Notes: a model not told the origin generated them from the letters alone. Positions 26,716 to 35,452 are shown, counted from the stretch's first letter. The stretch: 64,000 bases of DNA from Pedobacter helvus (GCF_005925325.1 NZ_SRMP01000004.1:248001-312000); one strand, 5' to 3'. Made by a program: numbers and translations.

Positions 26716-26766
26716 GTTGGCGAGGACGCCAACATTTAACTTTCTAGCGTTGGCGTCCTCGCCAAC
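26716..26766. repeat. 18-bp perfect inverted repeat, each arm itself palindromic
   Basis: GTTGGCGAGGACGCCAAC (26716-26733) is the exact reverse complement of GTTGGCGTCCTCGCCAAC (26749-26766), 15-base spacer. Each arm also has GTTGGCG/CGCCAAC ends, so either two small hairpins or one long hairpin can form. It is far more GC-rich than its surroundings and has no T tract. Confidence 0.75.
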
Positions 26767-26802
26767 GTGTAATTATGATTTTAAATAGTTAACCTTCAAG
26801 TT

Positions 26803-26925
26803 ATGAAAACAGAACGAGCAGAAAAACTAAAGAAATGGATTAAAAAGCTTGGCTTTTGGGGCTTCATGTTTTTCTTAGTAAAAGGCTTGGTTTGGTTGGC
26901 TGTTGGTTATTTTATTGTGAAATAA
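26803..26925 (+). CDS. 40-residue single-pass membrane protein
   Basis: A short gene: ATG at 26803, TAA at 26923-26925. The first 15 residues are basic (KTERAEKLKKWIKKL) and the remaining 25 form one hydrophobic helix (FMFFLVKGLVWLAVGYF) ending in VK. The positive-inside rule puts the N-terminus in the cytoplasm. The strong amphipathic-plus-membrane pattern makes it unlikely to be random. No family recognised; it stands between the inverted repeat and the two-component genes. Confidence 0.6.
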   Translation: MKTERAEKLKKWIKKLGFWGFMFFLVKGLVWLAVGYFIVK

Positions 26926-27016
26926 CCAATATAGACATCTCATAAATTTCTTTCACTACAACTTATCAGAATAGCTGTAATTACTTATCTTTAAGGCGTT
27001 TTAGCTTGTCTGAAAG

Positions 27017-28882
27017 ATGACCATCAAATCTATTCTCCTGTCCTTGTTGCTGTTTCCGGTTTTTCTATTCGGAAAAACACAGGAGCAACCTAAAATTATT
27101 TTTAGCTTATTTGAGGACAGCAATGCCACATTAAATCTTTCAGATGTACACCAGTTGTATCTGAACAATAAATTTGAAAAGCTTTTCCAACCCTCATTTA
27201 ATCCCGGATACACCGAAGCTATCTTTTGGTTGGCGGTTGATCCGAAAGTACTGCCTGGTCAAAAAGAATGGTTGTTGGCTATAGATAATCCACATATCAA
27301 CATTTTGGAGTGGTACCACTTAGACGACAAAGGAAAAGCCCAATTAATTTATCAATTAGGGGATTTCCTGCCCTTTAAACAACGTCCATTTCCTGAATTT
27401 ACCAATTTTGCAATACCATTAAAAATCACCAGGGGTTATTACTTATTGAAGGTAGATAAACGAAAAGAAAGTCTGCAAGTTCCCATACGGATCTTGAGCT
27501 ACAACGAACTATCAACTACTTATATTAATGGGAATTTGATCAATGGTATCTTATCCGGAGCCGTCATCATGATGATCTTTTTCAGCTTGGCGCTATGGAT
27601 CGGAACTGCTAAAAAACTTTATCTTTTTTACGGCTTATACATTACCGCACTACTCTTGTGGATTTGGAGCAACAAAGGTTTAGGCTTTGAATATATTTGG
27701 CCAAATAGCAGCTTTTTTCCAAGCAGGGCCAGACCTATTATGCTATTGTTAAATATTGTCTTTAGTATACAGTTCATGCAATTATTTATTGGACAAACTA
27801 AAAAGAGCTATCTATTTTATCCAAACAAAGTACTTCAAGTTCTTGCCTTAATTTTTCTTGCCTTAATTTTAATACCCGGAGATTATCAGAAGTCGTTCAT
27901 TTCATTTAGATATGCGCAAAACTTACTCACTATTGTGGCTAGTTTACAGGTTCTGCTCATCCTATTAAGTTGTTTAGAGAAGATTTATCACAATATTAAA
28001 GAGGCTGCGTTTTATCTGGCAGCAGTGTTGGCGCTGGCAGTGGCTGGGCTTCTAGAGCAACTCTATATGTACGGCACCATTATTCTCGATTATTATGTAG
28101 CCCAGTTTGCGCTTTTGGGTGGATTAGTTGCCGAAGCTTCGATATTACTTTATGGTCTGGCACAAAAATTCAATCGCTATAGAAAAGAGCGAGAAGCCTT
28201 ATTGTTAGAGAAAAGCGATCAGCAAAAAATCTTAACAGACACCATAGTTAACGTTCAGGAAAAAGAACGCAAAATCTTCGCAGATAGGTTACATGACGAG
28301 ATCGGATCAATGCTTTCGGTAGTAGCCTTACATTTAAACACACTGAAGAAAAATCAAATTACTCCTGCTTTTGATAATCAGAGCAAATTGGAACAGGCCG
28401 ACGAAATGCTTCTACAAGTAGCTGATACCGTGAGAAGCATGAGCCATCAAATTAGTCCGGTAACGATAGAGAAACTTGGGTTTGTGAAAGCATTAGAAAG
28501 TTTGATTCTAAGCGTGAATAATACAGAAAAACTTTATATTGAATTTGTGTGTTTAGGGTTTGAAGAAACCTCTTCATATACCAATAATTTCCTAAACAGT
28601 ATTTATCGAATTATACAAGAGTTGCTCCAAAATATGATTAAACACTCTGAAGCTACCAATGGAATTATACAGTTGATAGAACATGAAGAGTTGATTGTAA
28701 TTATGGCAGAAGATAATGGGCTTGGATTAACTAAAGAACGTTTAGTTAATCCTAGTGGTTCTAAAATGAATAGTATATTTTCTAAAGTAGATTATCTACA
28801 GGGGAAAATTAATATTGAAACACCCGGAGAAGGCACTTTAATTAATATCGAATTACCTAACCAAAAGTTAGAAGACAAATAA
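27017..28882 (+). CDS. 7TMR-DISM sensor histidine kinase
   Basis: A 621-residue membrane kinase. A signal peptide is followed by a ~150-residue extracytoplasmic 7TMR-DISMED2 domain (beta-rich, FNPGYTEAIFWLAVD). Seven membrane helices span ~175-385. A short coiled coil leads to a HisKA_3 domain with His426 (ADRLHDEIGSMLS) and an ATPase (ELLQNMIKHSEA, AEDNGLGL). DISMED2 resembles carbohydrate-binding jelly rolls, so an extracellular sugar-like ligand is plausible. The response-regulator gene starts at the base right after its stop codon, so the two form one system. Confidence 0.95.
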   Translation: MTIKSILLSLLLFPVFLFGKTQEQPKIIFSLFEDSNATLNLSDVHQLYLNNKFEKLFQPSFNPGYTEAIFWLAVDPKVLPGQKEWLLAIDNPHINILEWYHLDDKGKAQLIYQLGDFLPFKQRPFPEFTNFAIPLKITRGYYLLKVDKRKESLQVPIRILSYNELSTTYINGNLINGILSGAVIMMIFFSLALWIGTAKKLYLFYGLYITALLLWIWSNKGLGFEYIWPNSSFFPSRARPIMLLLNIVFSIQFMQLFIGQTKKSYLFYPNKVLQVLALIFLALILIPGDYQKSFISFRYAQNLLTIVASLQVLLILLSCLEKIYHNIKEAAFYLAAVLALAVAGLLEQLYMYGTIILDYYVAQFALLGGLVAEASILLYGLAQKFNRYRKEREALLLEKSDQQKILTDTIVNVQEKERKIFADRLHDEIGSMLSVVALHLNTLKKNQITPAFDNQSKLEQADEMLLQVADTVRSMSHQISPVTIEKLGFVKALESLILSVNNTEKLYIEFVCLGFEETSSYTNNFLNSIYRIIQELLQNMIKHSEATNGIIQLIEHEELIVIMAEDNGLGLTKERLVNPSGSKMNSIFSKVDYLQGKINIETPGEGTLINIELPNQKLEDK

Positions 28883-29518
28883 ATGAGCGAAATTAAAATC
28901 TACATAGCCGATGACCATCAACTGTTAATTGACGGGTTGGTTTCAGCATTAAAAAGCTACTCAAATATCAAAATTATTGATGTAGCAAATGATGGAAAAA
29001 AGGTTTTGAATGATATCTTCTTGAACAAACCAGATGTTTTGCTGTTGGATTTAAACATGCCGCAAATAGACGGACTACAAGTAATAGAAAAAGTTAAAGC
29101 TAACGATAAACATATCAAACTATTGGTTTTATCTAATTATAATGCTCCACATATCATCAAAGAAGTTCAGCAAAAAGGGGCAGATGGTTACTTATTGAAA
29201 AATGGCTCTATATCAGAATTAACTAAGGCGATACAAACAGTTTATGAAGGTGGTTCATTCTTTGAAAGTGTATCTACAAAAAAAGAAAGCAGCTATTTCA
29301 TGGACTATTTCATGAAAGAATATCTGCTTACCAAAAGAGAGCATGATATCTTACTACTCATGGCAAAGGGCAGATCAAGCTTCGAAATTGCTGACAATTT
29401 ATTTATCAGTGTGGCAACGGTAAATACGCACAGAAGAAACATCCTCAAAAAATTAGGGCTAAAAAGAACATCCGAGGTAATGAACCTAGCTGCGTCAAAA
29501 GGATGGTTGAAAGATTAG
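28883..29518 (+). CDS. NarL/LuxR-family response regulator
   Basis: A 211-residue regulator: receiver (phosphoacceptor Asp56 in LLLDLNMPQIDG; Lys in YLLKNG) and a C-terminal LuxR helix-turn-helix (~150-205: LTKREHDILLLMAKGRSS, VATVNTHRRNILKKLGLK). The ATG abuts the stop of the 7TMR-DISM kinase gene, so it is its partner. It should bind DNA as a dimer on phosphorylation; targets unknown. Confidence 0.96.
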   Translation: MSEIKIYIADDHQLLIDGLVSALKSYSNIKIIDVANDGKKVLNDIFLNKPDVLLLDLNMPQIDGLQVIEKVKANDKHIKLLVLSNYNAPHIIKEVQQKGADGYLLKNGSISELTKAIQTVYEGGSFFESVSTKKESSYFMDYFMKEYLLTKREHDILLLMAKGRSSFEIADNLFISVATVNTHRRNILKKLGLKRTSEVMNLAASKGWLKD

Positions 29519-29584
29519 AAAGCAAGGAACAACGAATTGGTTTTTTAATCCATTACCTTTATCCCTTGTCCATTTAATAGGAAC

Positions 29585-30769
29585 TTAAATTCCTCTCCTA
29601 GCCTTCTCTCTGCTGATCAAAGAAAGTTCTCTACCTGTTTGCCCAGCTACAGAAGTATTTTCTTGAGCCCTTCTAAACAAATAAGGCATAACTGCTTTGA
29701 TTGGTCCGTAAGGAACGTATTTGGCTACATTATAACCCGAGTTAGAAAGATTGAAGCTCAAGTTATCGCTCATCCCTAACAATTGTGCAAAATATACGTG
29801 ATGATGATTGTGGGCAATTCCTTTCTCATCTATCAACTCTGTTAGCAAACGACTACTCTCTTCATTGTGTGTACCGCAAACAAACCCGATTCTATCGATA
29901 TGATTTACGCAGAAGCGTAAGGCATCGTTATAATCTTTATCCGTAGCGGCTTTATCTGGCTGTATTGGCGATGGATATCCTTTTTCTTCTGCACGCTTAC
30001 GCTCCTTCTCCATGTAAGCGCCGCGAACCAATTTTGCCCCTAAAATAAAACCTGCTTCTTTAGCAATTAGAAAATCTGCTTCTAAACCCGCTAACTTATC
30101 ATGGCGGTAAATTTGATACGTATTGAAAACGATCAGTTGTTCTTTATTGAACTTCATCATCATTTCTATTGCCAACAAATCAATAGTATCTTGGATCCAA
30201 GTTTCCTCTGCGTCAATCATCACAGGCACTTTTCTTTCAAAGGCTGTACGGCAGATTTTCTCGCAACGTTGTTTCACTCGTTCAAATTCTGCGGCTTCCG
30301 TTTCAGTCAATTTTTGTTTAGCATCCAATTTCTCTAGCAAGGCAAATCGGCCAATACCTGTTACTTTAAATACGGTGATTGGAATTCTAGGATCGCCATC
30401 TGCACGCTCAATAGTTCTTATGATTTCTTCGCAAGTAAAATCGAAAACATGCTCTTCTTCCTCACCTTCTACAGAATAATCTAAGATCGTTCCTACTTTT
30501 CCTTGATGCAATTGCTCAATGGTACGTTCACATTCGGCAATAGTTTCGCCACCGCAAAACTGCTTAAAGATGGTAGCTTTGATAGCACCTTGTATTGGCA
30601 AACCGATGTTGAGCATGAAGTTAGTGATTGGCGGCCCTACCTTGGTTAGAAAATTACTACCAATCATTTTGAAGAGCCAATAGGCTTGTTTTAATTCAGC
30701 ATTCGATTTATGGCCGAACGCAACCTCAGTGTTATTAAAGTCTATTTTTTGCTTGGGAAAAGCATCCAT
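29585..30769 (-). CDS. Proline dehydrogenase
   Basis: A 394-residue FAD enzyme that oxidises proline to pyrroline-5-carboxylate, the first step of proline use. The beta/alpha barrel carries the family motifs VMIDAEETWIQDTID (catalytic/FAD area), AKLVRGAYMEKER and GTHNEES, and ends with RRAQENTSVAGQTGRELSLI. It is a stand-alone enzyme, not the PutA fusion; the second-step dehydrogenase is not nearby. It is divergent from the S4-aroB operon with 94 bases between starts. Confidence 0.93.
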   Translation of the reverse strand: MDAFPKQKIDFNNTEVAFGHKSNAELKQAYWLFKMIGSNFLTKVGPPITNFMLNIGLPIQGAIKATIFKQFCGGETIAECERTIEQLHQGKVGTILDYSVEGEEEEHVFDFTCEEIIRTIERADGDPRIPITVFKVTGIGRFALLEKLDAKQKLTETEAAEFERVKQRCEKICRTAFERKVPVMIDAEETWIQDTIDLLAIEMMMKFNKEQLIVFNTYQIYRHDKLAGLEADFLIAKEAGFILGAKLVRGAYMEKERKRAEEKGYPSPIQPDKAATDKDYNDALRFCVNHIDRIGFVCGTHNEESSRLLTELIDEKGIAHNHHHVYFAQLLGMSDNLSFNLSNSGYNVAKYVPYGPIKAVMPYLFRRAQENTSVAGQTGRELSLISREKARRGI

Positions 30770-30863
30770 TTTTTATAAGTGTTTAGTCAGAACGCTGCAA
30801 AAATATAAATAACTAGGCATCTTAAGGCGAAAGACTTTCAAATAATCGTAAATTTGCACCGTC

Positions 30864-31070
30864 ATGATACAATTTAAACTCGAAGGGGAATTTATTCCAT
30901 TAATTGCATTGTTAAAAGCTACCGCATTGGTTCAAAGTGGCGGCGAAGCGCAATCTATTGTTGAAGAAGGTCTTGTTAAAGTAAACGGTGTAACCGAAGA
31001 ACGCAAGCGCTTAAAGGTACGCGTTGGCGATAAAGTTGAATTCTTAAGTCAATCCATAGAAGTAATTTAA
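30864..31070 (+). CDS. Small S4-domain RNA-binding protein
   Basis: A 68-residue protein of the YaaA/YbcJ type, consisting of one S4 domain: LIALLKATALVQSGGEAQSI, VNGVTEERKR, then VGDKVEF. Such proteins bind structured RNA; small members affect ribosome or replication-linked functions, but none is proven here. A TAAATTTG box at 30849-30856 would put the transcription start almost at the ATG, so the mRNA may be nearly leaderless. The aroB ATG overlaps its stop codon (TAATG), so they are cotranscribed and coupled. Confidence 0.88.
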   Translation: MIQFKLEGEFIPLIALLKATALVQSGGEAQSIVEEGLVKVNGVTEERKRLKVRVGDKVEFLSQSIEVI

Positions 31071-32128
31071 TGGAAGCACTACAAAACAACAATCACTTTA
31101 TTCATTTCGAAAGTGGCTTAAATCCTTTGAATGATATTTTGGCTGAAAAAAAATACAGCAAAGTATTTGTTTTTGCAGATTCTACTACTGCAGAAGTTTG
31201 TATGCCGGTTTTCAGAGATTTTTTACCTGATTTGGATAACTTCGATATCATTGAGACCGATCCGGGAGAAGAAAACAAGAACATCGATTTTTGTATCGGC
31301 ATCTGGAAAACCTTATTAGATTTTGAAGCAGACCGTAAATGTTTGATGATTAATCTAGGCGGTGGCGTAATTACAGATATGGGGGGGTTCGTGGCTTCCA
31401 CTTACAAACGCGGGATTGATTTCATTAACATTCCTACTACCCTTCTCTCGCAGGTTGATGCTTCTGTTGGCGGTAAAACGGGTATCGATATTGATAATGT
31501 GAAGAACATGGTGGGCACCTTCAGCTTACCTCAAGCGGTGTTCATCGAAAACACTTTTTTGCAAACTTTGCCACAACGCGAATTACTATCCGGCTTTGCG
31601 GAGATGATCAAACACGGTTTAATTGCTGATGCTACTTATTATCAAGAATTAAAAGACAGCGATTATACCAATATCACTGCAGAAGCTATTTATCACTCTG
31701 TAAAAATTAAAAATGAAGTGGTATTAGCAGATCCTCTTGAAAAAGGACTGCGTAAGATTTTAAATTACGGACATACCATTGGCCATGCTGTAGAAGGCTA
31801 CGCTTTAGTAAACGATAAGGCTCCATTAACACACGGCGAAGCTATTGCCATAGGAATGATTTGCGAAGCTCATTTATCAGCGAAATATTGCAATCTTTCT
31901 CAGGATGAATTAACAGAGATAGCAAGCTATATCCTTTCGCTCTATCCAAAATACCACATTAAACCAGAAAGTTTCGAAGACTTAATGGTATTAATGCAAA
32001 GTGATAAGAAAAATGAGGATGGCTTTATCATGTTCTCCTTACTAGATCAAATTGGTAAATGCGTTTTCAATTGCAAAGTAACTAAGGAAGACATTTTTAA
32101 CAGTTTAATATATTACAATAGTTTATAA
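31070..32128 (+). CDS. aroB: 3-dehydroquinate synthase
   Basis: A 352-residue enzyme for step two of the shikimate pathway, NAD and metal dependent. Motifs: GGGVITDMGGFVASTYKRG and SQVDASVGGKTGIDIDNVKN (NAD and substrate sites), EMIKHGLI, NYGHTIGHAVE and HGEAIAIGM, which provide the metal ligands. It is translationally coupled to the S4 gene upstream and is followed 2 bases later by the desaturase-family gene. Together with pheA, DAHP synthase, aroA and aroC in the next 6 kb it makes an aromatic biosynthesis cluster. Confidence 0.95.
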   Translation: MEALQNNNHFIHFESGLNPLNDILAEKKYSKVFVFADSTTAEVCMPVFRDFLPDLDNFDIIETDPGEENKNIDFCIGIWKTLLDFEADRKCLMINLGGGVITDMGGFVASTYKRGIDFINIPTTLLSQVDASVGGKTGIDIDNVKNMVGTFSLPQAVFIENTFLQTLPQRELLSGFAEMIKHGLIADATYYQELKDSDYTNITAEAIYHSVKIKNEVVLADPLEKGLRKILNYGHTIGHAVEGYALVNDKAPLTHGEAIAIGMICEAHLSAKYCNLSQDELTEIASYILSLYPKYHIKPESFEDLMVLMQSDKKNEDGFIMFSLLDQIGKCVFNCKVTKEDIFNSLIYYNSL

Positions 32129-32130
32129 CA

Positions 32131-33060
32131 ATGACGTTTACCGGAAGTGATATTTCTGTAGGCACACTATTTAGTTTTGTGATCGTACTTACCATAGTTG
32201 AAATGTATTTCAGCTATACGCACGATAAAAAACTTTACACTAAAAAAGATACCTGGACCAACATTTATTTAATGATTTGTGCCATCGTGGTGAACTTAAC
32301 AATGAAGTTTGCCACCTTTTATTTGTTGGATTATTTCTACAATTTCAGGCTTTTTGAAATACACAATGTGTGGATGTACTGGATTGTACTAGTACTTGCG
32401 CAAGATTTCTTGTACTGGTTTTTACATACAGTTGGCCATTACGTTCGCTTCTTTTGGGCCATGCATGTTACGCACCACTCATCAGAATATTTTAACCTAA
32501 CTACTGGATTTCGTTCTACGGTTTTCGAGCCGCTATATAGGGTATTTTTCTATTTACCTTTGGCTTTTATGGGTTTTCACGCCATGGATATCTTGTTCGC
32601 TTATCTAATTACGCAGATTTATGGCAACTTGGTACACACCAGAACCGTAGGAAAGCTCCATCCAATTTTCGAATACATCTTTGTAACACCATCTCACCAT
32701 AGGGTACATCACGCTTGTAACATCCGTTATTTGGATAAAAATATGGGGATGGTACTTATTCTTTGGGATAGAATGTTTGGTACTTTTCAAGAAGAACTAC
32801 CTGAAGACGAAATAAAATATGGTTTGACTACGCAACCCGAAGATACAGGTGCGTTCAACATTATTTTTCATGAGTTTTTAGCGCTAAGTAAAGATGTAAA
32901 AAAAGCGCCAACATTTTCGGATAAGCTAAAATATATCTTTAATCCTCCAGGCTGGAGCCATGATGGAAGTACGCAAATAGCCAAAGCCATGCAAAAAGAG
33001 CTACTGGAGCACGAAAAGGAAAGTCATACGATTGGAAACAGCGTAAAGAGTTTCAACTAA
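32131..33060 (+). CDS. Sterol desaturase/fatty acid hydroxylase family membrane protein
   Basis: A 309-residue membrane protein with four to five hydrophobic segments and the His clusters that bind a di-iron centre: FLHTVGHYV, AMHVTHHSSEYFN, HTRTVGKLH and PSHHRVHHACNIRY. The family hydroxylates or desaturates lipids (sterols, fatty acids, carotenoids). The substrate cannot be told. It starts 2 bases after aroB and so shares its mRNA although it has no obvious link to aromatic synthesis. Confidence 0.9.
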   Translation: MTFTGSDISVGTLFSFVIVLTIVEMYFSYTHDKKLYTKKDTWTNIYLMICAIVVNLTMKFATFYLLDYFYNFRLFEIHNVWMYWIVLVLAQDFLYWFLHTVGHYVRFFWAMHVTHHSSEYFNLTTGFRSTVFEPLYRVFFYLPLAFMGFHAMDILFAYLITQIYGNLVHTRTVGKLHPIFEYIFVTPSHHRVHHACNIRYLDKNMGMVLILWDRMFGTFQEELPEDEIKYGLTTQPEDTGAFNIIFHEFLALSKDVKKAPTFSDKLKYIFNPPGWSHDGSTQIAKAMQKELLEHEKESHTIGNSVKSFN

Positions 33061-33118
33061 AATACCATTTCGTTATTTGGTTCAAAAACCGCAAAATAAA
33101 ATTATTTTCAATTTGGTA

Positions 33119-33149
33119 TTGACAAATTAAATTTGTTGGTGTACATTTG
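33119..33149 (+). promoter_or_regulatory. Bacteroidota-type promoter for the pheA leader
   Basis: TTG (33119-33121) as -33 box and TACATTTG (33142-33149), a perfect TAnnTTTG -7 box, spaced 20 bases. Transcription should start near 33155, about 12 bases before the leader-peptide ATG. Confidence 0.65.
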
Positions 33150-33167
33150 ACACCATAAAGCAAAAAA

Positions 33168-33230
33168 ATGAATTTTAACACTACATATTGGTTTGGTTAC
33201 TTTTACTACTTTAGTAAGAGCCAGGACTAG
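33168..33230 (+). CDS. Attenuator leader peptide rich in Phe and Tyr
   Basis: A 20-codon frame, ATG to TAG, between promoter and terminator. Nine of its 20 residues are aromatic (Phe x4, Tyr x4, Trp x1), concentrated in YWFGYFYYF. Its last codons (AGC CAG GAC) contain the GCCAGGAC segment (33220-33227) that can pair with the left arm of the downstream terminator. This is the arrangement of leader peptides such as E. coli pheL: scarcity of charged Phe/Tyr tRNA stalls the ribosome and allows readthrough into pheA. Too short and too biased to be a normal gene. Confidence 0.88.
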   Translation: MNFNTTYWFGYFYYFSKSQD

Positions 33231-33302
33231 TATGCAGAAAAATAGATAAAGATATTTAAAATGTATAAAAAGGTCCTGGCTAAAAAGTCAGGACCTTTTT
33301 TT
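33220..33302 (+). promoter_or_regulatory. Ribosome-mediated transcription attenuator of pheA
   Basis: Terminator: GGTCCTGGC (33272-33280) pairs with GTCAGGACC (33287-33295) around TAAAAA, flanked by A5 on the left and seven T (33296-33302). Antiterminator: GCCAGGAC (33220-33227) is the exact complement of GTCCTGGC (33273-33280). A ribosome that reaches the leader stop covers 33220-33227 and lets the terminator form; a ribosome held at the aromatic codons (33186-33212) can leave this segment free to block it. The pheA ATG follows 13 bases after the T run. Confidence 0.88.
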
Positions 33303-33315
33303 GTTTAGCGCAATT

Positions 33316-34149
33316 ATGAAGACAAAAACAAGGGTAGCGATACAAGGTATTAAAGCATCATTCCATGAAGAAGCTGCTTTCAAATTTTTCGGTAGGGATA
33401 TCGAAACTGTTGAATGTAATTCTTTTAAACAAACCTGCGATGTGATGGATGATGACAAAGCTGACTATGTAGTAATGGCTATTGAAAACTCAATCGCTGG
33501 TAGCTTACTACCTAACTACACCTTAATTCGCGAGTACAATTTTGCCGTGGTAGGCGAAGTTTACCTGCCTATCCAATTGCACTTACTGGCTTTACCAGGT
33601 GTTAAATTCGAAGATATAAAAATTGCTACTTCTCACCCTATCGCTATCAGACAGTGTGTAGATTTCTTCGAAGAGTTTCCTCAAATACAAGTAATTGAAG
33701 GTAATGATACTGCCGCTTGCGCAAAGAAAATTAAAGACGGGCAGTTGAAAGATACCGTTGCTATCGCCAATGCTTTAGCTGCAGAAACCTATGGCTTAGA
33801 TATCATAGAGAGAAGAATAGAATCGAACAAGAAAAACTTTACTCGTTTTTTAATTCTGCAAAAAAGTAAAACTGCTACAGAAAAAGGGATCAACAAAGCC
33901 TCTATCTGTTTTCAAGTTGGTCACCACGTAGGTGCGCTAGCTCAAGTACTTCAAATCTTCGCCGAGCTCAATGTAAACTTAACAAAAATCCAGTCGATGC
34001 CAGTGCTTGGCCGCCGAAACGAGTACTACTTTTATGTAGATATAGAGTGGAAAAATGTAGAAAACTATGACTCTGCCATCAGAAAAGTTCTAAAGTACAC
34101 CGTAAATTTTAACATCATGGGCGAGTACGTAAAGAACGACAAGGTATAG
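33316..34149 (+). CDS. pheA: Prephenate dehydratase with ACT domain
   Basis: A 277-residue enzyme that converts prephenate to phenylpyruvate, the committed step to phenylalanine. The start is the ATG at 33316; an in-frame TTG at 33301 lies inside the terminator T run and is not credible. Catalytic domain motifs: GIKASFHEEAAFKFFG, MAIENSIAGSLLPNY, ATSHPIAIRQC and FTRFLILQ. The C-terminal ACT domain (~198-277: HHVGALAQVLQIFAELNVNL, IQSMPV) gives feedback inhibition by Phe. There is no chorismate mutase domain; that activity sits in the next gene. Expression is governed by the attenuator just upstream. Confidence 0.95.
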   Translation: MKTKTRVAIQGIKASFHEEAAFKFFGRDIETVECNSFKQTCDVMDDDKADYVVMAIENSIAGSLLPNYTLIREYNFAVVGEVYLPIQLHLLALPGVKFEDIKIATSHPIAIRQCVDFFEEFPQIQVIEGNDTAACAKKIKDGQLKDTVAIANALAAETYGLDIIERRIESNKKNFTRFLILQKSKTATEKGINKASICFQVGHHVGALAQVLQIFAELNVNLTKIQSMPVLGRRNEYYFYVDIEWKNVENYDSAIRKVLKYTVNFNIMGEYVKNDKV

Positions 34150-34280
34150 GTTAACTGGTTAAACTGTGGATTTGGTTAACTGCGACCAAAACGATTGACC
34201 GATTTCAACAAATAAACGATTAACCTAATTAACTAATAAAGCAATTTAACAATAAGAACAATACAAATTATCCTAAAAAA

Positions 34281-35423
34281 ATGAAACTAAATTTAAACAT
34301 CGAGCCTTTAGAAAACTGGCTAACAGCAAACAACCAACCCTTGTTAATCTCTGGGCCTTGTAGTGCAGAAACCGAAGATCAACTATTAACTACAGCACAT
34401 TTATTAGCTGCAACTGGTAAAGTAAGCGTGTTAAGAGCTGGTATCTGGAAACCACGTACTCGCCCGGGAGAATTTGAAGGAATTGGCAGCATAGGTTTAG
34501 AGTGGTTAAAACGTGCAAAAGCAGAAACTGGATTACCTACAGCTGTTGAGGTAGCTAATGCAAAACACGTAGAAGAAGCTTTGGCCGCTGGTGTAGATAT
34601 CCTTTGGATTGGCGCTCGTTCTACTGTAAACCCTTTCACCGTACAAGAAATTGCTGACGCTTTACAAGGACACGATATCCCTGTATTGATCAAAAACCCA
34701 GTAAACCCAGATTTACAGTTGTGGATTGGTGCAATTGAGCGTATCAACAAAGCTGGCATTACTAAAATCGGGGCTATCCACCGTGGTTTTTCTTCGTTCG
34801 AAAAATCATCTTTCCGTAACGAACCAATGTGGGAAATGGCTATTCAATTGAAGACCCTTTGCCCTGAGTTGCCAATCATCAACGATCCAAGCCACATTTG
34901 CGGTAACCGCGAGTTGATCCCATACATTTCTCAAAAAGCCTTAGACTTAGATATGCAAGGTTTAATGATCGAGTCGCACTTAGACCCTTCAGTAGCTTGG
35001 ACCGATGCAAAACAACAATTAACTCCTGCCGCTGTAAGCGAACTAATGGATCGTTTAACCGTACGTGAGCCAGAATCTAAAAACGAAGCTTTTGTAGATA
35101 AATTAGCTGAATTACGTAAGCAAATCGATAAAATTGATGATTTGTTATTACAAAAATTAGGTGAGCGTATGTCTATTGTAGAAAAAATTGGTGAGTACAA
35201 ACGCGATAACCAAGTAACCGTACTACAAGTTAACCGTTGGGATGAAATCCTTAAAAAAGGAACAGCTTTCGCTAAAGCTTTAAAATTGGATGAGCATTTT
35301 ACCGAGAAATTCTTAGAATTGGTACACGGTGAGTCTATCCGTAAACAAACTGAAATTTTAAATGCTGGCAAAGCTACCCAAGAAGGTATCGCTGCTGAGC
35401 AACATACAGAAGTAAAAGCTTAA
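34281..35423 (+). CDS. Bifunctional DAHP synthase / chorismate mutase
   Basis: A 380-residue fusion. Residues ~10-260 are a type I-beta DAHP synthase barrel (LISGPCSAET, VLRAGIWKPRTRPGEF, GARSTVNPFTVQEIA, DPSHICGNR), which makes the first intermediate of the shikimate pathway. Residues ~270-360 are an AroQ chorismate mutase (LAELRKQIDKIDDLLLQKLG, RMSIVEKIGEYK). Joining first and branch-point enzymes allows feedback control through the mutase domain. It is 131 bases after pheA, with no gene between; in related genomes an aminotransferase and prephenate dehydrogenase are often found at this spot (recollection), and they are absent here. Confidence 0.94.
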   Translation: MKLNLNIEPLENWLTANNQPLLISGPCSAETEDQLLTTAHLLAATGKVSVLRAGIWKPRTRPGEFEGIGSIGLEWLKRAKAETGLPTAVEVANAKHVEEALAAGVDILWIGARSTVNPFTVQEIADALQGHDIPVLIKNPVNPDLQLWIGAIERINKAGITKIGAIHRGFSSFEKSSFRNEPMWEMAIQLKTLCPELPIINDPSHICGNRELIPYISQKALDLDMQGLMIESHLDPSVAWTDAKQQLTPAAVSELMDRLTVREPESKNEAFVDKLAELRKQIDKIDDLLLQKLGERMSIVEKIGEYKRDNQVTVLQVNRWDEILKKGTAFAKALKLDEHFTEKFLELVHGESIRKQTEILNAGKATQEGIAAEQHTEVKA

Positions 35424-35452
35424 GATTTAGGCTTATATTTTTTAGGATATTT

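Noticed and set aside
33301..33315. N-terminal extension of prephenate dehydratase from a TTG
   Set aside because: The TTG is inside the T run of the attenuator terminator and the five extra residues do not belong to the family.
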